Assembly: GCF_040545425.1 (NCBI RefSeq)
Contig: NZ_JBEPLW010000001.1
Source of the DNA: Bhargavaea ullalensis
Lineage (GTDB): Bacteria; Bacillota; Bacilli; Bacillales_A; Planococcaceae
DNA: 64,000 nucleotides
Direction: 5' to 3' (one strand)
In this document: positions 43,590 through 52,379 of the stretch, one piece after another
Position numbering within the stretch: position 1 is the first letter of the stretch
Layout of the letters: each line of letters begins with the position of its first letter
Position numbers and translations under genes: made by a program
The notes under the pieces: generated by a model
The model's input: the letters and a program-made list of their open reading frames with translations, nothing else
Database searches by the model: none
What the model was told of the DNA's origin: nothing

Positions 43590-44660
43590 GTGGCCGCCGT
43601 CTTTGTCGCGTTCACATTCGACACGGCGGTCGTCCGCATGCTCCAGTGGAACCTGCTCGGGCTTTTTCTGGACGCAGGCGATGCATGGGACGACCCGTTC
43701 ATCCGTGCGGTCATCGTCTTGTTCATCGGACTCAACAATATCCTGTTTGCCATGCTGTTCTTCAAAAAAGAGCCGGTCCTGTTCAGGGATGAATTGTTCC
43801 ACGTGGAAACGGCACGGGGCGGAAGCGAACCTTCCCGGAAGCCGCATCTCTTTTTTGGTATTCTCCTTCTTGCCGTGCTTGACGTGTTTTTGTTTTATAC
43901 ATTTCAGGAACTCGGCCGGTTCAGCCTGACGTACCGCTTGTTCGTCACCGGATGGTCGCTGTTCATGGTCGGACTCATGCTGTATTTTCTGAAGCGTGCG
44001 CTCGACTTCAATTCGGAGGAGGCACGCCTGCTCCTCGACCGCCAGTACCAGCAGGACATGCTGAGCTTTTTCGGACTCGTGCGCTCGCAGCGGCATGACT
44101 TCAACTTCCATCTCACATCGGTCTACGGGCTGATCAAGGAAGGACAGTATGAGGAGGCAAGCGCCTACATCAGTGAAGTCGTGAAGAAAGTCCAGCAGGT
44201 GAATGAACTGCTCCCGCTGCGGCACCCGGCCGTGAGCGCACTGCTGAACACACTCGGCGAGCAGGCCAAGCAGCAGGGCATCCGGATCCGCTATGTGATC
44301 CATGATGACCTGCGGGATATGGCCTGTTCCGTCTATGATATAAACAAAGTCCTTGGCAACCTGATTCAGAATGCAATCGAGGAAATAGCGGAAAATGTTC
44401 CGGAATCGGCTGAACGGGAAATCGAAGTGGAAATCATGAAAGAGCACCAGCAGACGGTCATCCGGGTGACGAATCCGGCAAGACTTGATGATGAACGGGC
44501 CGGACGCATGTTTGAATCCGGCTTCACGTCCAAAGCCGGCCATGAAGGCGTCGGCCTCGCCGGTACCGAACGTCTCGTGCAGCGTTATCACGGCGTGATT
44601 TTCCCGGAGCTTGCAGACGGCCGGCTCACGCTGAACGTCCGGATTCCCGAGACCGGATGA
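43590..44660 (+). CDS. GHKL sensor histidine kinase (SpoOB/AgrC-like), possibly short at the N-terminus
   Basis: A 356-residue membrane kinase. About four hydrophobic segments occupy residues 1-140. The H box lies in RSQRHDFNFHLTSVYGLI (Arg-His-Asp type). An N box (NLIQNAIEEI) and a compact G region (GHEGVGLAGTERLVQ) follow. The family commonly has five or six N-terminal membrane segments, so this one may lack its beginning. GTG 43590 has only a weak GGAAAGAG before it. The frame of an ATG at 43546 (MRRKLLDGMIGKRLT) could join by one frameshift near 43590. It is paired with the LytTR regulator downstream. Confidence 0.82.
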   Translation: MAAVFVAFTFDTAVVRMLQWNLLGLFLDAGDAWDDPFIRAVIVLFIGLNNILFAMLFFKKEPVLFRDELFHVETARGGSEPSRKPHLFFGILLLAVLDVFLFYTFQELGRFSLTYRLFVTGWSLFMVGLMLYFLKRALDFNSEEARLLLDRQYQQDMLSFFGLVRSQRHDFNFHLTSVYGLIKEGQYEEASAYISEVVKKVQQVNELLPLRHPAVSALLNTLGEQAKQQGIRIRYVIHDDLRDMACSVYDINKVLGNLIQNAIEEIAENVPESAEREIEVEIMKEHQQTVIRVTNPARLDDERAGRMFESGFTSKAGHEGVGLAGTERLVQRYHGVIFPELADGRLTLNVRIPETG

Positions 44661-44691
44661 ACGGAACTGGGGAATAGGGGGGAGGAAGACG

Positions 44692-45432
44692 ATGATGATT
44701 CGCACGCTGATCGTGGATGACGATCCGAACGCCATCCGGCACTTGAAGCAGCAACTGGACTTGTTTCCGTTCATCGAAGTGATCGGAGAAGTGAACGGCG
44801 GCCGGGAAGCGCTCGTATTCCTCGGCCGCGACAAGCCCGACCTCCTGTTCCTGGACATCGAGATGGGCGACATCACGGGCCTTGAGCTCGCGCGGCACAT
44901 CCAGTCGGCGCACCGCGACCTTCCCATCATCTTCGTCACGGGCCATTCCGGTTTCGCACTTGAGGGTTATGAGTACCATCCCGTCGACTTTCTGATCAAG
45001 CCGGTGGACTTTTTCCGGCTTGAAAAGGCACTCCGCACCGTCCGCGAGCGGCTGGAAAAACAGACGTCCCGGGAAGTGCCGGACCGGAAAATCGGCGTGA
45101 AAGCGGACGGCGGCATCCGGCTCGTCAATGTCAAAGACATCCGCTTCATCGAAAAAGACGGCCGCAAAATAGCCATCGTCCTGCATACAGGCGAGTCGTT
45201 CCACACCGGCGACTCGATGAAAAACATCGAGGACATGTTCGGACCGTACGGATTTTACCGGGCCCACCAGTCGTTCATCGTCCCGCTTCACCGGATCGAA
45301 TCCATCCGGCCGGACTCTCTCACCCGCTCCTACACAATCCGGCTCGACGACGGAAGCGAATTGCCCCTCAGCCGAAACAAGTTCCAGGAGCTGAAAGAGC
45401 TGCTGGAGAAGCAGGGAATCACCATCATTTAA
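44692..45432 (+). CDS. LytTR-family response regulator
   Basis: A 246-residue regulator. The receiver domain (LIVDDDPNAIRHL, phospho-Asp in LLFLDIEMGDITG, Lys in FLIKPVDFFRL) is followed by a LytTR DNA-binding domain (GGIRLVNVKDIRFIEKDG, YRAHQSFIVPLHRIESI). GGGGGGAGGAA precedes ATG 44692. With the GHKL kinase 31 bp upstream it forms a two-component pair. Targets are unknown; the peptide-salvage operon downstream is one possibility. Confidence 0.93.
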   Translation: MMIRTLIVDDDPNAIRHLKQQLDLFPFIEVIGEVNGGREALVFLGRDKPDLLFLDIEMGDITGLELARHIQSAHRDLPIIFVTGHSGFALEGYEYHPVDFLIKPVDFFRLEKALRTVRERLEKQTSREVPDRKIGVKADGGIRLVNVKDIRFIEKDGRKIAIVLHTGESFHTGDSMKNIEDMFGPYGFYRAHQSFIVPLHRIESIRPDSLTRSYTIRLDDGSELPLSRNKFQELKELLEKQGITII

Positions 45433-45488
45433 TAGTCGGATCTGGCGGAAGAGCGCGAAGCTCCTCCGTTTTTTTGATGCATTCTGTA

Positions 45489-45572
45489 GATAAAGATAAC
45501 GCTTGCGCCGATAAAGATAACATTCACGCCGATAAAGATAACGTTTCGCCGGATAAAGATAACGCTCCCGCG
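45489..45572. repeat. 4 x 21-bp intergenic array
   Basis: Four head-to-tail 21-bp units, each GATAAAGATAAC plus nine variable GC-rich bases. The constant half is 12 bp. It lies between the LytTR gene and dppA. Confidence 0.92.
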
Positions 45573-45692
45573 AACGCCCGGCGCGATCTCGAATTTCCCC
45601 GCCGCCCGCATTGTCCGGCAGGCCGGATTCTGCTAAAGTGGACATGTATTTCGAAAACGAAAATAGTTCAGAAAAAGAAAGAAGGAAAACCG

Positions 45693-46517
45693 ATGAACAT
45701 CTATCTTTCGGTCGACATGGAAGGGATCACGGGCATCCCGGATTACACATTCGTCGATTCTTCCGCGCATAACTATGACATCGGGCGCGAGCTCATGACG
45801 ACGGATGCGAACGCGGTGATCGAGGGGGCGCTCGTTGCCGGTGCCGGGCAGGTGCTCGTCAACGACAGCCATTCGAAGATGAACAACCTGCTGCCGACGA
45901 TGCTTCACCCCGAAGCCGAGCTGATCAACGGCGGCGTGAAATTATACTCGATGGTGGAAGGGATCGGCGCCGGCTTTGACGGGGCGATCTTCACGGGGTA
46001 TCATTCCCGCGCAGGCCAGCCGGGCGTCATGAGCCACTCGATGATCCACGGCGTGCGCAATATGTGGATCAATGATAAAGAAATCGGGGAAATCGGATTC
46101 AATGCCTACGTCGCCGGCTTCCACGGCGTGCCCGTCATCATGGTCGCGGGCGATGACGGGGCGTGCCGCGAAGCGGAGGAACTCATCCCGGGCGTTGTGA
46201 CGGCGGCCGTGAAAAAGTCGCTCACCCGCTCTGCGGTCCAGTCGTTGTCTCCGGCAAAAGCGTACAATCTGCTCATGGAAAAAACGCAGGAGGCGATCGC
46301 AAACAAGGCGAACGTGCAGCCGCTGCTGCCGCCGGACAAGCCGGTGCTCCGCATTGAATTTACGAACTACGGCCAGGCGGAATGGGCGGCGTTCATGCCG
46401 GGCTGCGAAATCGAACCGGGCACGACGATCGTCCGGTACGAGGCGAAGGACATCCTGGAAGCGTACAGGGCGATGCTCGTCATGATCGAGTTGGCCCTTC
46501 AGACAACCTACCGATGA
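45693..46517 (+). CDS. dppA: D-aminopeptidase DppA (peptidase M55)
   Basis: A 274-residue zinc D-aminopeptidase, known as a self-compartmentalising decamer that cleaves D-Ala-D-Ala and similar peptides. The N-terminal SVDMEGITGIPDY, NDSHSKMNNLLP and GYHSRAGQPGVMSHSM supply the metal-binding Asp, Glu and His residues. ATG 45693 follows AGAAGG. It heads a run of peptidase genes that ends with the opp transporter and overlaps the next gene by four bases. Confidence 0.93.
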   Translation: MNIYLSVDMEGITGIPDYTFVDSSAHNYDIGRELMTTDANAVIEGALVAGAGQVLVNDSHSKMNNLLPTMLHPEAELINGGVKLYSMVEGIGAGFDGAIFTGYHSRAGQPGVMSHSMIHGVRNMWINDKEIGEIGFNAYVAGFHGVPVIMVAGDDGACREAEELIPGVVTAAVKKSLTRSAVQSLSPAKAYNLLMEKTQEAIANKANVQPLLPPDKPVLRIEFTNYGQAEWAAFMPGCEIEPGTTIVRYEAKDILEAYRAMLVMIELALQTTYR

Positions 46518-47440
46518 GCCGCGGACTCACACGGCCGCCCCGCCTGAAAAAAGGGGACACCGTCGGAATCGTCGCGCCTTCCAGCCCGCCGAACCAGGAT
46601 CAGCTTGAACGTTCGCTCGCCTTTTTGGAGTCGCTCGGGCTCAAGTGGAAGATGGGCGACGCGGTGCTCAACAAAAGCCGCTACCTTGCCGGGACCGACG
46701 ATGAGCGCCTCGCCGATCTGCATGGGATGTTCGAAGATCCGGACATCCGGGGCATCATCTGCGCCGGTGGGGGATACGGGGCGGCCCGTTATCTTGACCG
46801 GATTGACTACCCGATGATCAAGGACAACCCGAAAGTGTTTTGGGGATACAGCGACATCACCGCGCTCCACATGGCGATCAACCAGTATTCGGATCTCGTG
46901 ACCTTTCACGGGCCGATGCTTGCGTCGGATGTCGGAAAGCCGGATTTCCATCCGTTGTCCGCCAGGATGTTCGGCCAGCTGTTCGGGCCGGTCGAGCTTC
47001 AATATGATGAATCAGTTTCTCCGCTTCAGACGCTTTCCGGCGGAACGGCACGCGGGAATCTTGCGGGGGGCAACCTGTCGCTCATCACAGCATCGCTCGG
47101 CACCAAGTTTGCGCCGGAGCTCGACGGGGCGATTCTGCTCATCGAAGATGTGGACGAGCCGCCATACAAAGTCGACTCGATGCTCAATCAGCTCCGGCTT
47201 TCCGGTGCGCTCGGCCGGGTTTCGGGCATCGCGATCGGCGATTTCAGGTATCCGAAAGACCATAAGGGCGACAGCCGGTACGAAGACGTTTTCGAGAGCT
47301 TTTTCCGCGGATTCGGCAAGCCGGTCGTGTCCGGCTTCAAGATCGGGCACTGCCAGCCGCATTTCGCCGTTCCGCTCGGCACGGAGGCACTGCTTGATGC
47401 GGACGCGAAAACGCTCAACATCCTGCCGGGTGTGGAATAA
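46514..47440 (+). CDS. LD-carboxypeptidase (peptidase S66, LdcA/YkfA type)
   Basis: A 308-residue enzyme removing the terminal D-residue from muropeptide tetrapeptides. GDTVGIVAPSSPP opens the domain. The nucleophile Ser is in FWGYSDITAL, and the catalytic Glu and His are in LLIEDVDEPPYK and KIGHCQPHFAVPLG. The start overlaps dppA (ATGA). No signal peptide, so it acts on imported peptides in the cytoplasm. Confidence 0.92.
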   Translation: MSRGLTRPPRLKKGDTVGIVAPSSPPNQDQLERSLAFLESLGLKWKMGDAVLNKSRYLAGTDDERLADLHGMFEDPDIRGIICAGGGYGAARYLDRIDYPMIKDNPKVFWGYSDITALHMAINQYSDLVTFHGPMLASDVGKPDFHPLSARMFGQLFGPVELQYDESVSPLQTLSGGTARGNLAGGNLSLITASLGTKFAPELDGAILLIEDVDEPPYKVDSMLNQLRLSGALGRVSGIAIGDFRYPKDHKGDSRYEDVFESFFRGFGKPVVSGFKIGHCQPHFAVPLGTEALLDADAKTLNILPGVE

Positions 47441-47475
47441 ACATTGAAGAAAGCCAACTGAAGGGGGACCCTCCA

Positions 47476-48216
47476 TTGAAACCGATCATCGGCATTACGA
47501 CCGACGTGGAGCTCGATTATAAGCACATGCTCAATTACGATTACATCACTGCCGTCTCGCGTGCCGGCGGAATCCCGCTGCTCATCCCGATCGGCACGGA
47601 GAATGACGCGGCGGAGATTCTCGGCCGGCTCGACGGCCTGATCGTCACGGGCGGCGGCGACATCGACCCGACGCTGTTCGGTGAAGAACCGCACCGGAAT
47701 CTCGGCGAAATATCGCCGGGCCGCGATGCATCCGAAATGGCGCTCATCAAAGAAGCGCTCCAGCGAGACCTGCCGCTTCTGACCATCTGCCGCGGCCTCC
47801 AGATCATGGTCATCGCGGAAGGCGGCGACATGTATCAGGACATCTACGCCCAGATCGACCGGGAACTGCTTCAGCACAGCCAGAAGGCCGCGCGCACGCA
47901 CACATCCCATTTCGTCGACACGGCCGAAGGAAGCATCCTCCGGGAAGCGGCGCAGAACGAGCGGTTCCGCGTGAACTCGTATCATCACCAGGCCGTCCGA
48001 GAAGTCAAGGCGCCGTTCGCCGTATCGGGAATGGCCTCCGACGGCATCATTGAAGCGGTCGAAAGCACGCAGCACCGGTTCGCGGTCGGCGTGCAGTGGC
48101 ACCCGGAAGCGCTTGCCGCGGCGGGTGACGAACCATCACTCCGGCTGTTCAGCCGGTTCATTGAAACTGCAAAGGAAGGGGCGGGAACCGTTGCAAATCA
48201 TCGACCTGCACTGTGA
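47476..48216 (+). CDS. class I glutamine amidotransferase-like hydrolase (peptidase C26)
   Basis: A 246-residue gamma-glutamyl hydrolase (PuuD-like). The catalytic Cys is in LTICRGLQIM, and the His/Glu pair in VQWHPEAL; IVTGGGDIDP is the oxyanion loop. It should cleave gamma-glutamyl bonds. In this operon it may act on the gamma-D-Glu linkages of wall peptides (inference). The 3' end overlaps the dipeptidase gene by 26 bases. Confidence 0.88.
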   Translation: MKPIIGITTDVELDYKHMLNYDYITAVSRAGGIPLLIPIGTENDAAEILGRLDGLIVTGGGDIDPTLFGEEPHRNLGEISPGRDASEMALIKEALQRDLPLLTICRGLQIMVIAEGGDMYQDIYAQIDRELLQHSQKAARTHTSHFVDTAEGSILREAAQNERFRVNSYHHQAVREVKAPFAVSGMASDGIIEAVESTQHRFAVGVQWHPEALAAAGDEPSLRLFSRFIETAKEGAGTVANHRPAL

Positions 48217-49117
48217 CGCATTGCTGAAGCTGTACGAAGCCGACGGGAAAATAAAATTCGCAGACGCGCCCGAGCTCGATACGAACCGGGAACGGCTGCG
48301 AAAAGGGGATGTGAAGGTCCAGGCGTTCGCCATCTTCATCTGGCCGGGCATGAAGGCGGAGGAGAAGTTCCAGGCCGCGCTCGATCAGGTGCACTGGTTC
48401 TATGAAGACGTGCTCGGCAACAATCCGGACATGAAACTGATCCGCGACTGGAGCGACATCGATGCACTGCAGGAAGGGGAGACCGGGGCACTGCTCACGC
48501 TTGAAGGCGTCGACGCGATCGGAAACGACCTGAAAAAGCTGAGTGTCCTGCACCGGCTCGGCGTGCGTTCGGTCGGCCTCACGTGGAACAACGCCAACCT
48601 CGCAGCGGACGGCGCCGGTGAGCCGCGCGGCGGCGGGCTGACCCTGTTCGGCCGCGAGATCGTCGCGTTCAACAACGAACACAAAATCCTGACCGACGTC
48701 TCGCATCTGTGCGAGCGGGCTTTCTGGGATGTCATCGAGGAAGCGGATTATCCGATTGCGAGCCATTCCAACGCCCGCGCTGTCCGCGACCATGTCCGGA
48801 ACCTGCATGACGAGCAGGCGAAGGCACTCTGGGCCAAAGGCGGCATGACCCATGTCGTCTACTGTCCGGCATTCATCCGGGAAGCCGAACAGGTCACGAT
48901 CGACGATCTCATCCGCCACATCGACCACTTCTGCTCGATCGGCGGCGAAAAGCATATCGGCCTCGGTTCGGACTTTGACGGCATCACCGACAAAGTCAAC
49001 CGGCTGTCGGACGCCTCGATGCAGCAAAATCTCATCAACGAACTGCTCAAGCGCTTCTCCGAGGACCAGGTAAAGGGATTTGCCCACCGCAACTTCCTCG
49101 AACTCATGCCCCGATGA
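48191..49117 (+). CDS. membrane-dipeptidase family metallopeptidase (M19)
   Basis: A 308-residue zinc dipeptidase. IDLHCDALLKLYE carries the first metal His/Asp, LLTLEGVDAIG the bridging Glu, DVSHLCERAFWDV and IASHSNARAV two further His, and HIGLGSDFDGI the last Asp motif. TTG 48191 follows GGAAGGGGCGGG within the end of the previous gene. The M19 family cleaves L-D or D-containing dipeptides. Confidence 0.92.
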   Translation: MQIIDLHCDALLKLYEADGKIKFADAPELDTNRERLRKGDVKVQAFAIFIWPGMKAEEKFQAALDQVHWFYEDVLGNNPDMKLIRDWSDIDALQEGETGALLTLEGVDAIGNDLKKLSVLHRLGVRSVGLTWNNANLAADGAGEPRGGGLTLFGREIVAFNNEHKILTDVSHLCERAFWDVIEEADYPIASHSNARAVRDHVRNLHDEQAKALWAKGGMTHVVYCPAFIREAEQVTIDDLIRHIDHFCSIGGEKHIGLGSDFDGITDKVNRLSDASMQQNLINELLKRFSEDQVKGFAHRNFLELMPR

Positions 49118-49118
49118 C

Positions 49119-49475
49119 CTACATCAGCATGAACGACGCAACAAGACTGACCGTAAAACAATAAAGTCCGAAAAGAAACACCGGACGCGCGGGGAGCGGC
49201 TCCTTTTTGAAACGGGCCTTCTCTGCGCGTCCTTCTTTTTCCCGGATGAACGACTCCCGCCGGCCGGGACGAAAGAACCGCTTCCAGTTGCGGGTGAATA
49301 TCCCGGTCACTTCATGGCGGGCGATGTACAGGATGCCGCCGGCCAGCATCAGCGCCAGGCTGATGTAAAACAGCGCATCGGCCGCCTCCACCGGACGGGG
49401 AGTGCCTGAAAGCCATGAATACCCGATGAAAACGGGCGGAATGAAGAAAAGCAGCGGAATTAATTTCCGGAACAT
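49119..49475 (-). CDS. DUF3899-like membrane protein
   Basis: A 118-residue protein with three hydrophobic segments (LIPLLFFIPPVFIGYSW, ALFYISLALMLAGGILYI and a C-terminal FLFGLYCFTVSLVASFML) and a basic cytoplasmic stretch between the second and third. ATG 49475 follows AAAGGAAG. It is convergent with the dipeptidase gene and divergent from oppA. Family assignment from memory; function unknown. Confidence 0.75.
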   Translation of the reverse strand: MFRKLIPLLFFIPPVFIGYSWLSGTPRPVEAADALFYISLALMLAGGILYIARHEVTGIFTRNWKRFFRPGRRESFIREKEGRAEKARFKKEPLPARPVFLFGLYCFTVSLVASFMLM

Positions 49476-49539
49476 GACAAACTTCCTTTCCGAGCAAGAG
49501 TGGCAGCGGTTACAGATTTCTAAATTGTTTAAAAAGATA

Positions 49540-49568
49540 TTGCATTCTAGCTTTAGTATATATAAAAT
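49540..49568 (+). promoter_or_regulatory. sigma-A promoter of the opp operon
   Basis: TTGCAT (49540-49545), 17-bp spacer, TAAAAT (49563-49568), in an AT-rich stretch before oppA. Confidence 0.72.
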
Positions 49569-49602
49569 AGGCTTAACTTTAAACAGAAAGAAGGGGGAAA
49601 TT

Positions 49603-51255
49603 ATGGATACAAAGTGGGTCAAGAGATTCATGCTCCCGGCCGCGGCCATGCTCATGCTCGCCGGCTGCAACTTCAGTGATTCCGGCGGCAAGAGTTCCGA
49701 AGGCTCGGACAAGGAAGGAGCCGAAGGGGACGGCTCCAAGGCACAGACCATCGTCCTGAGCGAAGGCTCCGACATCCCGACAATGGACTCCACGCAGGCG
49801 CACGACTCCATCGCATTCAACGTCCTGAACAACATCAATGAGGGTCTCTACCGCCAGAACGAGTCCAACGAAGTGGAGCTGGCCGGGGCCGAGAAGCATG
49901 ACAAGAGCGACGACGAAATCACCCATACGTTCACGCTCCGCGACCAGAACTGGAGCAACGGAGATCCGGTGACGGCCCACGACTACGAGTATGCGTGGAA
50001 GCGCGTCATGCGCGAAGCCGGCCCGTACAATTATATGCTCGTCACGGCAGGCATCAAGAACGCCGAAAAGATCATGAACGAAGAAGCGGACGCCGAGGAG
50101 CTCGGCATCAAGGCGATCGACGACAAGACGCTCGAAGTGACGCTTGAAGCGCCGAACCCGCTGTTTGAAACACTGCTCGCGTTTGCCACATTCCTCCCTC
50201 AGAACCAGAAGTTCGTCGAGGAACAGGGTGACCAGTATGCGCTTGAAGCGGACAACATCCTGTCCAACGGGCCGTTCAAGTTCACCGCATGGCAGCAGGA
50301 ACAGGGCTGGACACTCGAAAAGAACGAAGACTACTGGGATGCCGACTCGGTGAAGCTCGACAAAGCCGAATTCATCGTCATCAAAGACCCGCAGTCCGGC
50401 GCCAACCTGTATGAAACGAACAAAGTCGACCGCGTGAAGCTCACTTCCTCGCTCGTCGACCAGTATCAGGACAACGATGGCTTCACGAATGAAAAGGCAT
50501 CGGGCACCGTGTTCCTGCGCTTCAACCATAACAATGAAGCCCTTGCCAACGTGAACATCCGCCGCGCCATCACATTGGCCATCGACCGCGAAGGCCTCAC
50601 CGACGTCATCCTGAAAGACGGCTCGGTTCCGCTCTACGGCGCCGTTCCGGAAGGCTTCTACAAGTCGCCTGAAGGCACCGACTACCGCGAGCTGAACGGC
50701 GACGTCACCAAAGGCACGCCGGAAGAAGCGAAGGAAGCATGGGAGAAAGGCCTCGGCGAGATCGGTGCCGACAGCCTGACCGTCTCCATCAACATGGCGG
50801 ACACCGACGAGATGAAGAAAGTCGGCGAATACCTCCAGGCGCAGCTTGAGGACAACCTGCCGGGCTTCAAGCTCGAACTGAAAGCGGTTCCGTTTGCACA
50901 GCGCCTTGAGATCGAGAAGGCGATCGAGTACGATCTGTCCCTTTCCACATGGGGCCCTGACTACGCCGACCCGATGACGTACCTCGACATGTGGGTCAAG
51001 GGAAGCTCCGCCAACCGGATGGACTACCACAATCCGAAACTGGATGAGCTCGTCGCAGAAGCCCGCACGGATACGGATCTGAGCCACCGCTACGAAACGC
51101 TTCTCGAGATTGAGAAAGTTCTCCTCGAAGAAGACGCGGCCATCGCTCCGCTCTACCAGCGCGGCAACTCGTACCTGACACGCCCGGACATCAAGAACCT
51201 CATCATCCACCCGGCCGGCGCAGACATTTCCCTGAAATGGACTTCGGTCGAATAA
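49603..51255 (+). CDS. oppA: oligopeptide ABC transporter substrate-binding lipoprotein
   Basis: A 550-residue SBP_bac_5 protein. The lipobox is MLAGCN (after MDTKWVKRFMLPAAAMLM), followed by a Ser/Gly/Glu linker. TFTLRDQNWSNGDPVTAHDYEYAWKR (shown here only in part as NWSNGDPVTAHDYEYAWKR) and NIRRAITLAIDREGL are typical of OppA/DppE. It binds peptides outside the membrane. AGAAGGGGGAA precedes ATG 49603. A hairpin after it may explain higher expression of oppA than of the permeases. Confidence 0.94.
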   Translation: MDTKWVKRFMLPAAAMLMLAGCNFSDSGGKSSEGSDKEGAEGDGSKAQTIVLSEGSDIPTMDSTQAHDSIAFNVLNNINEGLYRQNESNEVELAGAEKHDKSDDEITHTFTLRDQNWSNGDPVTAHDYEYAWKRVMREAGPYNYMLVTAGIKNAEKIMNEEADAEELGIKAIDDKTLEVTLEAPNPLFETLLAFATFLPQNQKFVEEQGDQYALEADNILSNGPFKFTAWQQEQGWTLEKNEDYWDADSVKLDKAEFIVIKDPQSGANLYETNKVDRVKLTSSLVDQYQDNDGFTNEKASGTVFLRFNHNNEALANVNIRRAITLAIDREGLTDVILKDGSVPLYGAVPEGFYKSPEGTDYRELNGDVTKGTPEEAKEAWEKGLGEIGADSLTVSINMADTDEMKKVGEYLQAQLEDNLPGFKLELKAVPFAQRLEIEKAIEYDLSLSTWGPDYADPMTYLDMWVKGSSANRMDYHNPKLDELVAEARTDTDLSHRYETLLEIEKVLLEEDAAIAPLYQRGNSYLTRPDIKNLIIHPAGADISLKWTSVE

Positions 51256-51274
51256 ACCTGAACAAGCAGCAGAC

Positions 51275-51313
51275 AAGCGGGGGAGCCACTGGTGCATCCC
51301 CCGCTTTCCTGTT
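51275..51313 (+). terminator. attenuator-type hairpin after oppA
   Basis: AAGCGGGGGA-gccactggtgca-TCCCCCGCTT followed by TCC. The T tract is poor, so partial read-through into oppBCDF is expected. Confidence 0.6.
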
Positions 51314-51344
51314 TTCCGGGAAGCCCCGGACCCGCGGGGAGGGC

Positions 51345-51407
51345 TTGCTTAACATTCACGGGCATTTGCTTCACGTTCAGCGCGGTTTGCTTCACACCGC
51401 CGGAATC
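51345..51407. repeat. 3 x 21-bp intergenic array
   Basis: Three 21-bp units, each TTGCTTMAC plus 12 variable bases, lie in the oppA-oppB gap after the hairpin. Confidence 0.82.
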
Positions 51408-51446
51408 AAACCTGACTAGGAAGTTCAAGAGAGGTGAACGGACATC

Positions 51447-52379
51447 ATGAAAAGCTACTTGCTGAAACGCTTCATGTACGCGGTCATCACGCTGTTCATC
51501 ATTGTGACGGCCACATTTCTCCTCATGCAGCTGCTGCCGGGGACGCCTTACTCAAACGCCGAGAAACTGACGGAATCCCAGCGCGCCATCCTTGATGCGA
51601 AGTACGGGCTCGACAAGCCGGTCGCGGTCCAGTACCTGACTTACGTCGGAAACCTGCTGCAGGGCGACCTCGGCTATTCGTTCCAATACCAGGGGCGCAC
51701 GGTCATGAGCATGATCGGCGACCGGGTCGGACCGTCCGCATTCATCGGGCTCCAGGGGCTCGTGTTCGGCGCGATCCTCGGGCTCATCCTCGGCATCGTG
51801 TCGGCGCTCCGCCACAACACCTGGCTCGACTATTCGTCCGTGACGCTCGCCGTTCTCGGCATGTCGATCCCGTCGTTCGTCTTCGCGGCGCTCATGCAGT
51901 ACTATATCGGCGTCAAGCTTGGCTGGCTGCCGGTTGCGCTCTGGGAAAACTACTGGAGCACAATCATGCCGTCGCTTGCGCTGTCGGTGACCGTGACGGC
52001 GACCGTCGCGCGGTTCATCCGGAGCGAAATGCTCGAAGTGCTCGGACAGGACTACGTCACGACGGCGCGCGCCAAGGGGCTCAATGAGTCCGGCGTCATC
52101 TGGAAGCACGTGATCCGGAACGCCCTCATCCCGGTTGTCACGATGCTCGGGCCGCTTGCGGTGTCGATCATGACCGGAACGCTCGTCATCGAGAAGATCT
52201 TCGGCGTGCCTGGCCTCGGGGAGCAGTTCACGCTGTCGATCCTCGTGCTCGACTACAGTGTCATCATGGGCATCACGCTCTTCTACAGCGCGCTGTTCAT
52301 CGCCGTCGTCTTCATCGTCGACGTGCTGTACGGCTTCCTTGATCCGCGGATCGACCTGAAAGGGGGCAGCCAGGCATGA
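51447..52379 (+). CDS. oppB: oligopeptide ABC transporter permease
   Basis: A 310-residue permease with six membrane segments. The first reads FMYAVITLFIIVTATFLLMQ, followed by the OppB/DppB motif LLPGTPYS. The EAA loop is YVTTARAKGLNESGVIWKHV. FLDPRIDL is the usual end. It pairs with OppC; the genes overlap by four bases. Confidence 0.95.
   Translation: MKSYLLKRFMYAVITLFIIVTATFLLMQLLPGTPYSNAEKLTESQRAILDAKYGLDKPVAVQYLTYVGNLLQGDLGYSFQYQGRTVMSMIGDRVGPSAFIGLQGLVFGAILGLILGIVSALRHNTWLDYSSVTLAVLGMSIPSFVFAALMQYYIGVKLGWLPVALWENYWSTIMPSLALSVTVTATVARFIRSEMLEVLGQDYVTTARAKGLNESGVIWKHVIRNALIPVVTMLGPLAVSIMTGTLVIEKIFGVPGLGEQFTLSILVLDYSVIMGITLFYSALFIAVVFIVDVLYGFLDPRIDLKGGSQA

Noticed and set aside
43546..43929. 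Separate gene in the frame of ATG 43546
   Set aside because: Overlaps the kinase gene in another frame and has no domain. At most its first codons are the lost start of the kinase.
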